Shown: in pieces, positions 25,898 through 33,366 of the stretch
Layout: each line of letters begins with the position of its first letter
Numbering within the stretch: position 1 is the stretch's first letter
Assembly (NCBI GenBank): GCA_016282835.1
Contig: JAEELR010000153.1
Span: 1 to 34,734 of the forward strand
Reading direction: 5' to 3'
Source: Treponema sp.
Lineage (GTDB): Bacteria; Spirochaetota; Spirochaetia; Treponematales; Treponemataceae
Length of the DNA: 34,734 nt
The notes under the pieces: model-generated
Seen by the model: the letters and a program-made list of their open reading frames with translations, nothing else
Databases searched by the model: none
What the model was told of the DNA's origin: nothing
Program-made: the position numbers and the translations under genes

Positions 25898-26577
25898 GTT
25901 TTTTTGTTGCAAAAAATATTCATAAAACTTATGGCACTTTAACTTTAGATTGTAATCTTGAGGTAGAAGAAAATTCCTTTACATGTATATTGGGACCTTC
26001 TGGCTCTGGAAAATCTACTTTATTAAAAATAATTTCCGGACTTGAAAAAAATGACTCAAAGGATTTGCAGGTATTTTTAGATGGAAAAGACATTACAAAA
26101 ACTGCTGTCGGTAAAAAAAATATCGGGTATATCTTCCAGTCCAACTCGCTGTTCCAGAATATGAATGTAGAAGAAAACATTGCATTCGGTTTAATCTGTA
26201 AAGGCGAAAATAAAAAGACGGCTTTTAATAAAGTTCATTCAATCCTGGAAGAGTTTAATCTTTCGGGCTTTGAAAAAAGAAGTGTTCAAAATTTAAGTGG
26301 CGGAGAAATTCAACGCGTAAGTCTTGCACGCACTTTAATCTGCCACCCGAAACTAATTCTATTTGATGAACCTCTGAGTGCTTTAGATGAATCGCTCAGG
26401 AAAAAGGCAGCAGAAAAAATAAAAGAATATCAAAAAAAATATAACTTTACCGCAATAATGATTACACACAATTTGGATGAAGCCAGGTACTTAAGTGATA
26501 AAGTTTATGTACTAAAGAACGGCAGATTTATCTGGAACGGGAAAATGAATGATTTTTCTGCTTCAATATTAGACTAA
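25894..26577 (+). CDS. thiQ: Thiamine ABC transporter ATP-binding protein
   Basis: Cytoplasmic ABC ATPase that drives ThiP. It shows Walker A GPSGSGKST (34-42), Q-loop at Q82, signature LSGGEIQ (134-140), Walker B LILFDEPLSALD (154-165) and the H-loop in MITHNLDEA. At 227 aa it is a minimal ATPase without a regulatory C-terminal domain, as expected for ThiQ. Its ATG overlaps the thiP stop codon. It converges on the RluA-type gene with only one base between stop codons and no visible terminator. Confidence 0.93.
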   Translation: MSFFVAKNIHKTYGTLTLDCNLEVEENSFTCILGPSGSGKSTLLKIISGLEKNDSKDLQVFLDGKDITKTAVGKKNIGYIFQSNSLFQNMNVEENIAFGLICKGENKKTAFNKVHSILEEFNLSGFEKRSVQNLSGGEIQRVSLARTLICHPKLILFDEPLSALDESLRKKAAEKIKEYQKKYNFTAIMITHNLDEARYLSDKVYVLKNGRFIWNGKMNDFSASILD

Positions 26578-26578
26578 A

Positions 26579-28057
26579 CTAAAATTCACATTCGCTTTTA
26601 AATGTCATTCTGTGTTTTGTAACAGGATGAGTGAAGCTTAAATATGCTGCATGTAGCATCAGACGCTCACCTTCTTCACATTTACCATACAAACTGTCAC
26701 CAATAATCGGAAGACCAAAGCCATGACTGTCACTTGAAGCAAGTCGCAGCTGATGGGTTCTTCCTGTATGAGGCGTAAACAAAACGCGTGTAACTGCTCG
26801 CTTATTATTTGAAGGAGAAATATAGTTTTCTGTATCCATTATTTTCCATTGGGTAACAGCTTTTTTTCCGTTTATTTCATCCCAGATTTGATGCGGCCGG
26901 TTATTTATATCAAGGCGAAAATACAGCTCCATTGTACCCTCATTTGCAATTTTCTTCTTTGCAAGGACACCATCAATTAAGGCGATATATTTTTTTTCAA
27001 CCTCACCATTTTCAAACTGTCTGTGCAATTTTTTATGCGCTTCTTTCGTGAATGCTAAAACCATAAGCCCTGAAGTTTCCATATCAAGCCGATGAACAGC
27101 AGGCTGCTCTATACAAAACGGATACAGTTTCTTTATTCTGTTTACAATACAATCCTGTTTATCTATACCACGCCCTGGAACGCTCAAAAGTCCTGACTGT
27201 TTATTTACAACTATAATATAATCATCCCGATATATAATCCTTAGGCCCAAAATTGCCGGTAAAACAATTGAACACCTTGAATTGCAAGGCTGTATAGTAA
27301 AAATTTGATTTTGATTAAGTGGAACAGAAGCTTCTGACCGTTCGGTAGTTTGAATCGAAGTTACTGTACATTCGGGAGTTTCTTTAGTTTGCAAAGAATT
27401 TGTACTGTAAGCACTCTCGTAAAAAAACTCGCACATACTTTTTACATTTAAATTATTTTTGCAGGTATAGTCCAAAAGCTTTGGCGCACAGCACTCGCCG
27501 GTTCCTGTGGGAGGCAGTTTATTTTTATTGTATAAAGCACAGGCAGCTTTTAGCGAAATTATTTTATTCTGAAACGAATGAAACTTATATAAATCAAATA
27601 CTTTTTTTTGCGATTCAAGACATAAATCATTTCTTTTTTTAGTAAGTACTTTTTTTTCTTCCAGAGATTTTCTATCCTCTCCAAATGAATTTATTTTATC
27701 TGTTAACAGATGAATTTCTTTATCGTTTTCACACAAAGCGTTTTCAATTAAAGAAGGATTTACAATTGGTGAAACAATAATTACTTCATCATTTGCAGAA
27801 AGTCCTAATTCTGATTTTATTTTTGAATCATTATCAATTTCTAAGTCTTTTGAAATTCCTGAGCAGCATAATAAAATTTTTACAGAAGAATCTGCACAGG
27901 CAACACAAAGCCCAATCATTAAACCGTTGTCTTTTCTTTCTTCACTAAGAGAAGATAACTGCTTTATACGAATTTGTTTTTTATCAAGTAAAGCTTTTAT
28001 TTTTCTACAATACTTAAATGCATCTTCTTCCTGAAATGGTGGAAACATGAAATTCAT
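26579..28057 (-). CDS. RluA-family pseudouridine synthase with long N-terminal region
   Basis: Converts uridine to pseudouridine in rRNA or tRNA. The catalytic domain (about 270-492) has AVHRLDMETSGLMV, with HRLD at 322-325 and the catalytic Asp325, then KKYIALIDG and GRTHQLRLA. The long N-terminus (1-265) includes a coiled-coil segment (about 105-170). It also has LPPTGTGECCAPKLLDYTC (about 181-199), a signature of the larger RluA-like proteins of about 500-560 aa found in several Gram-negative groups. A Cys-rich spot (PCNSRCS, 257-263) lies before the catalytic domain, and residues 215-250 are a low-complexity linker. Exact target is unknown. The start may be the ATG at 28048 (M4): TATAAT (minus strand, 28056-28061) ends 7 bp before it and overlaps the first ATG. 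Confidence 0.85.
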   Translation of the reverse strand: MNFMFPPFQEEDAFKYCRKIKALLDKKQIRIKQLSSLSEERKDNGLMIGLCVACADSSVKILLCCSGISKDLEIDNDSKIKSELGLSANDEVIIVSPIVNPSLIENALCENDKEIHLLTDKINSFGEDRKSLEEKKVLTKKRNDLCLESQKKVFDLYKFHSFQNKIISLKAACALYNKNKLPPTGTGECCAPKLLDYTCKNNLNVKSMCEFFYESAYSTNSLQTKETPECTVTSIQTTERSEASVPLNQNQIFTIQPCNSRCSIVLPAILGLRIIYRDDYIIVVNKQSGLLSVPGRGIDKQDCIVNRIKKLYPFCIEQPAVHRLDMETSGLMVLAFTKEAHKKLHRQFENGEVEKKYIALIDGVLAKKKIANEGTMELYFRLDINNRPHQIWDEINGKKAVTQWKIMDTENYISPSNNKRAVTRVLFTPHTGRTHQLRLASSDSHGFGLPIIGDSLYGKCEEGERLMLHAAYLSFTHPVTKHRMTFKSECEF

Positions 28058-28108
28058 TATACTTAAGTTTTTTAAGAATTTGAATGCTTATGAAAAAAAT
28101 GTTATATT
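28056..28108. promoter_or_regulatory. Back-to-back promoters for the RluA-type gene and mrp
   Basis: Plus strand: TTGAAT (28080-28085), 17-bp spacer, TATATT (28103-28108) drives mrp with a leader of about 86 nt. Minus strand: TTCAAA (28084-28079), 17-bp spacer, TATAAT (28061-28056) drives the pseudouridine synthase gene. The two -35 elements overlap at TTTGAAT, so RNA polymerase cannot occupy both at once. Confidence 0.5.
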
Positions 28109-28200
28109 TGTAGTGTTAATAATTTGCATAAAAATTTAATCAATCTAGAATTCAAGGATTCAAAATTAATCGATTAAATAAACGTAAACAGGAGATATTT

Positions 28201-29055
28201 ATGGCAGATAATTGTGGTGGAAAATGTTCTAACTGTAATCAGGATTGTTCTAAACGCGACTTGCATGAAACCTTGCACGAAGGTTCAAGTGTTAAAAGAG
28301 TAATTGGTGTTGTAAGCGGAAAAGGTGGTGTTGGAAAATCACTTGTTACAAGTTTACTTGCATGTAAGGTTAGCAAAGACGGCTATAAAACTGCAATTTT
28401 AGATGCTGACATTACAGGCCCTTCAATTCCTACAGCATTCGGACTCGCAGAAGAAAAAGCAATGAGTGCGACAATGAAGATGAAGGATGGAACTGTAAAA
28501 GAATACATCCAGTCAATTAAAAGTAAAACAGGCATTCAGATTATGTCTATGAATTTTTTACTGCCTGATGAAACAACTCCTGTTATCTGGAGAGGTCCTG
28601 TTATTTCTGGTGCTGTAAAACAATTCTGGACAGATGTGGTTTGGGAAGATGTAGACTTTATGTTTGTAGACTGCCCGCCTGGAACTGGTGATGTCCCTCT
28701 TACAGTATTTCAGTCAATCAGTATAGACGGAATTATTGTTGTAGCATCTCCTCAGCAGCTTGTAAGAGTAATTGTTGAGAAAGCAGTTAATATGGCAAAT
28801 ATGATGAACGTTCCGATTTTAGGACTTGTAGAAAACATGAGCTATGTAAAATGTCCTGATTGCGGAAAGGAAATAAAAATTTTTGGCGAGAACAACATTG
28901 AAGGAATTGCAAAAGATTTTGGCTTAAAAGTTTTAGCAAGAATTCCTATAGAACAAAAAATGTCTGTAACAGTTGATAATGGAGAAATAGAAGATTTAGA
29001 GAACACTTATGTTGATGAAGCAGCTCAGGCAGTAGAGTCTTTAATTTCGAAATGA
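28201..29055 (+). CDS. Mrp/NBP35-type Fe-S cluster carrier ATPase
   Basis: P-loop ATPase that binds and transfers Fe-S clusters in the cytoplasm. The N-terminus has a cysteine cluster (C5, C9, C12, C16). The deviant Walker A is SGKGGVGKS (39-47), followed by ADITGPSIPTAFG and the switch region FVDCPPGTGDVPLT. Near the C-terminus C218-P-D-C221 is the paired CxxC that bridges a cluster at the dimer interface. The length of 284 aa fits the short bacterial/NBP35-like group without a DUF59 domain. AGGAG sits 7 bp before the ATG. The ATGA overlap with the next gene shows coupling to the DUS-family gene. Confidence 0.93.
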   Translation: MADNCGGKCSNCNQDCSKRDLHETLHEGSSVKRVIGVVSGKGGVGKSLVTSLLACKVSKDGYKTAILDADITGPSIPTAFGLAEEKAMSATMKMKDGTVKEYIQSIKSKTGIQIMSMNFLLPDETTPVIWRGPVISGAVKQFWTDVVWEDVDFMFVDCPPGTGDVPLTVFQSISIDGIIVVASPQQLVRVIVEKAVNMANMMNVPILGLVENMSYVKCPDCGKEIKIFGENNIEGIAKDFGLKVLARIPIEQKMSVTVDNGEIEDLENTYVDEAAQAVESLISK

Positions 29056-30041
29056 AAAAATTAATTTTAGGTCCAATGGCAACTTTAAGCCATGAAGCAT
29101 TCAGAAGATGCGTTGAAAGTTTTGGTGGCTGTGATGAATATTTTACTGAAATGATAAATGTTTCATCACTTCTAACCAAAGGACCTTTTGAAAAATACTA
29201 TTTAATAAATGAAACTTCTCCTCAAAAAATTGTCTGGCAATTAACTGGAAATAATGAAGAAGTTATTCCTCTGGCTGTTAAAGAATTAAAACCTTTAGGC
29301 GGCTTAGGAATTGATTTAAATATGGGTTGCAGTGCTCCACAGATTTATAAAACAGGTGCAGGAATTTCCTGGATGACAAAGCCTGTAGAAATCACAAAAA
29401 AACTTGTAAGAAATACAAAAGACGAAATTGAAAAAAATAAATTTGATAACGGAACTTCATTCAGATTAAGTGTAAAATGCAGATTAGGAAAAGATGATTT
29501 TACAGATGAAGATTTTTTTTCGTTTACAGATATGCTTGTTGAAAATGGAGTTGACTTAATTACAATACACCCAAGAACGATGAAAGAAAAAATGAGAGGA
29601 AAACCAAAATATTTATATGCAGAAAAATTATGTGAAAGATATAAAAAACAAAATGTAATGATTTATGTAAATGGCGGGATAAAAGATTCTGGTTCTAAAA
29701 ATGAATGTGAATCCCTCTGCCCTTCAGTTGACGGTTTTATGATTTCACAGCAGGCTGCAATAACTCCATGGATTTTTGCCCAGTTAAATAATTTAAAACA
29801 GACAATTGACAGAAAACAGGTTGCCTTAAAGTTTATAGATGATGTTGTAAAATATCAGCCGGAAGAATTTATTAAAACCAGAATACAAAGATTTTTTTAT
29901 TATTACTGTACGCAATTTAAATTTGGCCATTATTTTCAAACTCAGGTCTTAAATTTTAAATCAGTAGAAGAATGTAAAAATAGAATAAATGAATATTTTG
30001 AAAAACAAAGTGAAGAACAATTTTTACAGATAGGATCGTAA
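29052..30041 (+). CDS. tRNA-dihydrouridine synthase (DUS family)
   Basis: FMN-dependent TIM-barrel enzyme that reduces uridine to dihydrouridine in tRNA. It starts with LILGPMATLSHEAFRRC, has the Q...QLTGNN strand, the catalytic cysteine C93 in LNMGCSAPQIYKTGAGIS (the usual family form is NMGCPVPKV.K.GAG), VKCRLGKDD, ITIHPRTMKEKMRGKP and VNGGIKD for the phosphate of FMN. The second half has a short helical RNA-binding domain. The length of 329 aa is normal. Which of DusA/B/C it matches cannot be said from sequence. It overlaps the Mrp gene by 4 bp and precedes a transporter gene by 14 bp. Confidence 0.88.
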   Translation: MKKLILGPMATLSHEAFRRCVESFGGCDEYFTEMINVSSLLTKGPFEKYYLINETSPQKIVWQLTGNNEEVIPLAVKELKPLGGLGIDLNMGCSAPQIYKTGAGISWMTKPVEITKKLVRNTKDEIEKNKFDNGTSFRLSVKCRLGKDDFTDEDFFSFTDMLVENGVDLITIHPRTMKEKMRGKPKYLYAEKLCERYKKQNVMIYVNGGIKDSGSKNECESLCPSVDGFMISQQAAITPWIFAQLNNLKQTIDRKQVALKFIDDVVKYQPEEFIKTRIQRFFYYYCTQFKFGHYFQTQVLNFKSVEECKNRINEYFEKQSEEQFLQIGS

Positions 30042-30055
30042 TCTAATCAGGAAAT

Positions 30056-31003
30056 ATGATGAAAAGCAATTATATTAAAGGCGTATTCTTTTTAATTCTC
30101 TCTGCATTTTTCTTTGCTTTAATGGCAGCATTTGTTAAACTTTCAGGAGAAGTTCCATTTGTAGAAAAAACAATCTTTAGGAATTCAATTTCATTTTTAA
30201 TTGCTTTATTTTCTATTTTAGTCACAGCAAAAAAGCAGGGATTTAAAACAATAATTCCACAAAAAGAATGTTTTAAATATTTATTCATAAGAGCCTTTGC
30301 CGGTACTGCTGCAATCTTTGGAAACTTTTATGCAATTGATCATTTAATATTAGCAGATGCAGGAATCTTAAATAAACTTTCTCCGTTCTTTGCAATTCTT
30401 TTCAGTCTGATTCTTATTCATGAAAAAATAAAATTTGTTCCGTTATTTTCAATCATCACAGCCTTTGCAGCATCGTTGCTTGTTATTAAGCCTTCTTTTA
30501 ATTTTTCACAAAGCTTACCCTCTTTCGCAGGACTTTTAGGAGGAGTTGGAGCGGGTCTTGCATACGCCTGTGTAAGAAAGCTTGGACTTTTAAAATGCAA
30601 TGGGAATGTTGTTATTTTTTTCTTCAGCGCTTTTTCTGTTTTAGTTTCACTCCCGTTTGTCATTTTTAACTTCCAACCACTAACGCTTAAGCAATTTATA
30701 TTTTTATTTCTTTCAGGCTTATGTGCTGCCGGCGGTCAGTTTTCAATCACAAAAGCTTATTACAATGCTAAAGCCAGTGAAATCTCAATTTACGATTATA
30801 CACAAATCTTTTTTTCTTCTGCATTAGGCTTTATATTTTTCAAAGAAATCCCGGATCTTTTAAGTTTTATAGGATACACAGTCATCATTTCAATGGCTTT
30901 ACTGAATTTCTTTTATGTAAAAAAACAAAATAAAAAAGATTCGGAACCTGCTTCAGTTAATACAAACATAAATGCAAATCCCGAATCTAATCTAAAAGAA
31001 TAA
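30056..31003 (+). CDS. EamA/DMT-superfamily transporter
   Basis: Inner-membrane protein with ten predicted helices arranged as two EamA repeats (about 8-140 and 155-285). The first repeat has FFALMAAFVKLSGE and LNKLSPFFAILFSLILIHEK, and the second has ASEISIYDYTQIFFSSALGFIFFKE. These are the paired motif positions of drug/metabolite exporters. It ends in a polar Asn-rich tail. The substrate is unknown. Two adjacent ATGs compete: 30056 and 30059. The CAGGAAA Shine-Dalgarno suits 30059 better. It converges on asd with 18 bp between stop codons. Confidence 0.88.
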   Translation: MMKSNYIKGVFFLILSAFFFALMAAFVKLSGEVPFVEKTIFRNSISFLIALFSILVTAKKQGFKTIIPQKECFKYLFIRAFAGTAAIFGNFYAIDHLILADAGILNKLSPFFAILFSLILIHEKIKFVPLFSIITAFAASLLVIKPSFNFSQSLPSFAGLLGGVGAGLAYACVRKLGLLKCNGNVVIFFFSAFSVLVSLPFVIFNFQPLTLKQFIFLFLSGLCAAGGQFSITKAYYNAKASEISIYDYTQIFFSSALGFIFFKEIPDLLSFIGYTVIISMALLNFFYVKKQNKKDSEPASVNTNINANPESNLKE

Positions 31004-31021
31004 ATCTTGTTTTTCTAAATA

Positions 31022-32125
31022 TTATAGATTGTCAAAGAATCCTTTTGCCTTAAGAAGTTCAGCATTTAAAATTCCACCAAGTGCTGCGCCTCTTTTTGTA
31101 TTATGACTTAAAGCTACAAACTTAACATCAAATACGTTACAAGGTCTTAATCTTCCAATTACACAAGCCATTCCTTTTTCTGTTTCGCGGTCACGGCGAG
31201 GCTGAGGGCGGTTTTCTTCGTGGCGTACAACAATTGGATGTTCAGGTGCAGATGGTAAATTCAGCTCCTGAGGAATAGATTTATACGAAGTCCATATTTT
31301 TTCTATTTCTTCAAGACTTGGTTTTTTATCTTCAGGTAAATCAAACTCTAATGAAACACAAGCTGTATGTCCGTCAATTACAGGAACACGAGTACAAGTT
31401 GAACTTACTAAAGGTAAACTTGCATTTTCAATCTTTCCGTCTTTTACTGTTCCCAAAATCTTCAGGCATTCTTTTTCAGTTTTTTCTTCTTCACCACCAA
31501 TGAATGGAACAATGTTATCAATCATATCGAATGAAGGAACACCTGGATAACCTGCACCGCTTGTAGCCTGTAGAGTTGTAACAATCATTCTCTTAACAGG
31601 ATAGCCTGCCTGAATAAGTGCATGAAGAGGCATCATATATGTCTGTAATGAACAGTTTGGTTTTACTGCAATAAAGCCTTTATCCCAGCCGTGATGCTTT
31701 TTCTGTTCTGCGATTACGTCTAAGTGAGAATAGTTAATTTCTGGAACAAGCATTGGAACATCTTCTGTCCATCTGTTTGCGCTTGCATTTGAAACTACAG
31801 GAATTCCCTCTTTTGCATAAGCTGCTTCCAGAGCCTTTATTTCATCTTTACCCATTTCAAGAGCACTGAAAACAAATTTACATTTTCCTAAAGCTTTTGT
31901 TTCATCATTTGCATCTTCTACAATCAAGTTGCGAACGCCTTCAGGAATTTCAGCTCCAATAAGCCATCTGTTTTTTACTGCTTCACAATATGGTTTTCCG
32001 GCACTTCTTGGACTTGCTGCAACATAAGAAACTTCAAACCATGGATGATTTTCGAGCAGCTTAATATATCGCTGTCCAACCATTCCAGTTGCTCCAAGAA
32101 CACCAACCTTTATTTTTTCACTCAT
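31022..32125 (-). CDS. asd: Aspartate-semialdehyde dehydrogenase, archaeal/fungal type
   Basis: Reduces aspartyl phosphate to aspartate semialdehyde with NADPH, the branch point for lysine/diaminopimelate, methionine and threonine. The N-terminal Rossmann motif GVLGATGMVGQRYIKLLENHP (8-28), the SNASANRW segment, catalytic Cys158 (VKPNCSLQTY), TTLQATSGAGYPG, and the late GHTACVSLEF histidine are all in place. The motif forms and 367-aa length fit the archaeal/yeast-type group rather than the E. coli Asd group. AGGAGA sits 5-6 bp before the ATG. It lies 32 bp after dapA in the same operon, so its product feeds dapA's enzyme. Confidence 0.93.
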   Translation of the reverse strand: MSEKIKVGVLGATGMVGQRYIKLLENHPWFEVSYVAASPRSAGKPYCEAVKNRWLIGAEIPEGVRNLIVEDANDETKALGKCKFVFSALEMGKDEIKALEAAYAKEGIPVVSNASANRWTEDVPMLVPEINYSHLDVIAEQKKHHGWDKGFIAVKPNCSLQTYMMPLHALIQAGYPVKRMIVTTLQATSGAGYPGVPSFDMIDNIVPFIGGEEEKTEKECLKILGTVKDGKIENASLPLVSSTCTRVPVIDGHTACVSLEFDLPEDKKPSLEEIEKIWTSYKSIPQELNLPSAPEHPIVVRHEENRPQPRRDRETEKGMACVIGRLRPCNVFDVKFVALSHNTKRGAALGGILNAELLKAKGFFDNL

Positions 32126-32157
32126 AATTTTCTCCTAAACGAATTCAAATCAATATA

Positions 32158-33063
32158 TTAAAGAGCACTTTCCTTTATTGCATCTTCAATAACTTTTTTT
32201 GCACTTTCCTTAACTTCAACTAAAGGCAAACGAACGGCACCAGCTTTCATTCCCTTATAATTCATTGCATACTTTATTGATGTTGGATTTCCATCTACAA
32301 AAGCTGCCTTAAAGAATGGCAATAATCTGTAATGGAGTTTTCTTGCGTTTTCAAAATCACCTTTCAAAGCAGTATTTGTAAACTCAGCAATCAATTTTGG
32401 AGCAAGGTTAGAAACTACGCTGATTACACCATCACCACCGCAGGCAACTACTGATAAAGTCAAACTGTCATCACCACTGAATACGGCAAAATCATTTTTC
32501 TTATTCTTAATTCTGGCAATTACTTCCATAATCTGATTGATGTCGCCGCTGGCTTCTTTAACACCGATAATATTTGGAAGTTCACTGATTTTTTCCAGAG
32601 TGTCAGTATTAATGTTTACTCCTGATCTGCCTTTGATGTTATATACGATGATTGGAATGCCAACTTTAGAAACTGCTTCATAGTGCTTGAAAATTCCTTC
32701 CTGAGAAGGCTTGTTATAATAAGGAGCTACAACTAAAGCTGCATCAGCGCCTAATTCTTTTGCTCTTTCAACATAGCGGACAGCATCGCGGGTGTTATTA
32801 CTTCCGGCACCAATTACAACAGGAATTTTTCTTCCGCTAGTTTTTTCAAAAGCTTTTGCTTCTTCAACTGCAATTTTTATAATGTCTACTTCTTCATCTT
32901 CATCAAGTGTTGGAGTTTCAGCAGTTGTTCCTAAAGGCAGTAAACCGTCAATTCCCTGCTCTAACTGAAATTTTACATTTTCTCTAAAACCATAATAATC
33001 GACTGCTCCATCAGGAAGCATTGGTGTGATCATTGCTGTAAATGCACCCTTAAATAAACTCAT
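32158..33063 (-). CDS. dapA: 4-hydroxy-tetrahydrodipicolinate synthase
   Basis: Condenses pyruvate with aspartate semialdehyde, the first committed step to diaminopimelate and lysine. The TIM-barrel shows GTTAETPTL (45-53, usual form GTTGE), PYYNKPSQEG (114-123) with the catalytic-triad tyrosine, VYN with Tyr141, Arg146 (the carboxylate-binding arginine), and the Schiff-base Lys169 in IIGVKEASGD. The catalytic set is complete, so activity is expected; the GTTAE variant is minor. GGAGT precedes the ATG by 5 bp. It leads the dapA-asd pair; no other lysine genes are adjacent. Confidence 0.94.
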   Translation of the reverse strand: MSLFKGAFTAMITPMLPDGAVDYYGFRENVKFQLEQGIDGLLPLGTTAETPTLDEDEEVDIIKIAVEEAKAFEKTSGRKIPVVIGAGSNNTRDAVRYVERAKELGADAALVVAPYYNKPSQEGIFKHYEAVSKVGIPIIVYNIKGRSGVNINTDTLEKISELPNIIGVKEASGDINQIMEVIARIKNKKNDFAVFSGDDSLTLSVVACGGDGVISVVSNLAPKLIAEFTNTALKGDFENARKLHYRLLPFFKAAFVDGNPTSIKYAMNYKGMKAGAVRLPLVEVKESAKKVIEDAIKESAL

Positions 33064-33366
33064 ATTTTACTCCACTCGTAATTTGAAATTGATATTATAG
33101 TATATTTTTTTCAGTCTTATTGCAATTGAGATAATAAATAATTTTTTTTATATGGATTCACAAATTTATCTTTCACAAATACTTATACTACAAAACAAGA
33201 ATTCTTACATCAGCCCGAGAAATGAGTTAACGTAGACTAATTGTTATAGTCGAATTATCAAAAAAAAAATTGTTAAAAATACAAACTGAATGTATAATAT
33301 TTTTTAAGGAAATATTTAGTTGATATTTTTGTATTATTAACAAGTATTTTTAAATGATGAGGTTAT
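33064..33366. promoter_or_regulatory. Divergent intergenic region dapA / GGDEF-EAL gene
   Basis: This 303-bp AT-rich stretch holds no gene. On the plus strand TTGTTA (33270-33275), a 17-bp spacer and TATAAT (33293-33298) form a strong promoter for the GGDEF-EAL gene, with a leader of about 60 nt. On the minus strand TATAAT (33094-33099) or TATACT (33099-33104) lies upstream of dapA, with TTGCAA at 33120-33125 at a poor spacing of 20 or 15 bp. A small GACTA/TAGTC inverted repeat (33235-33251) sits just before the plus-strand -35. No riboswitch-like structure for lysine was recognised. Confidence 0.5.

Noticed and set aside
27285-27415. Possible internal repeat in the linker of the RluA-type protein
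   Set aside because: TKETPEC and TTERSEAS are only loosely alike, fitting a low-complexity linker rather than a true repeat.
33235-33251. GACTA/TAGTC inverted repeat as a terminator
   Set aside because: The stem is only 5 bp and AT-rich, with no T run directly after.
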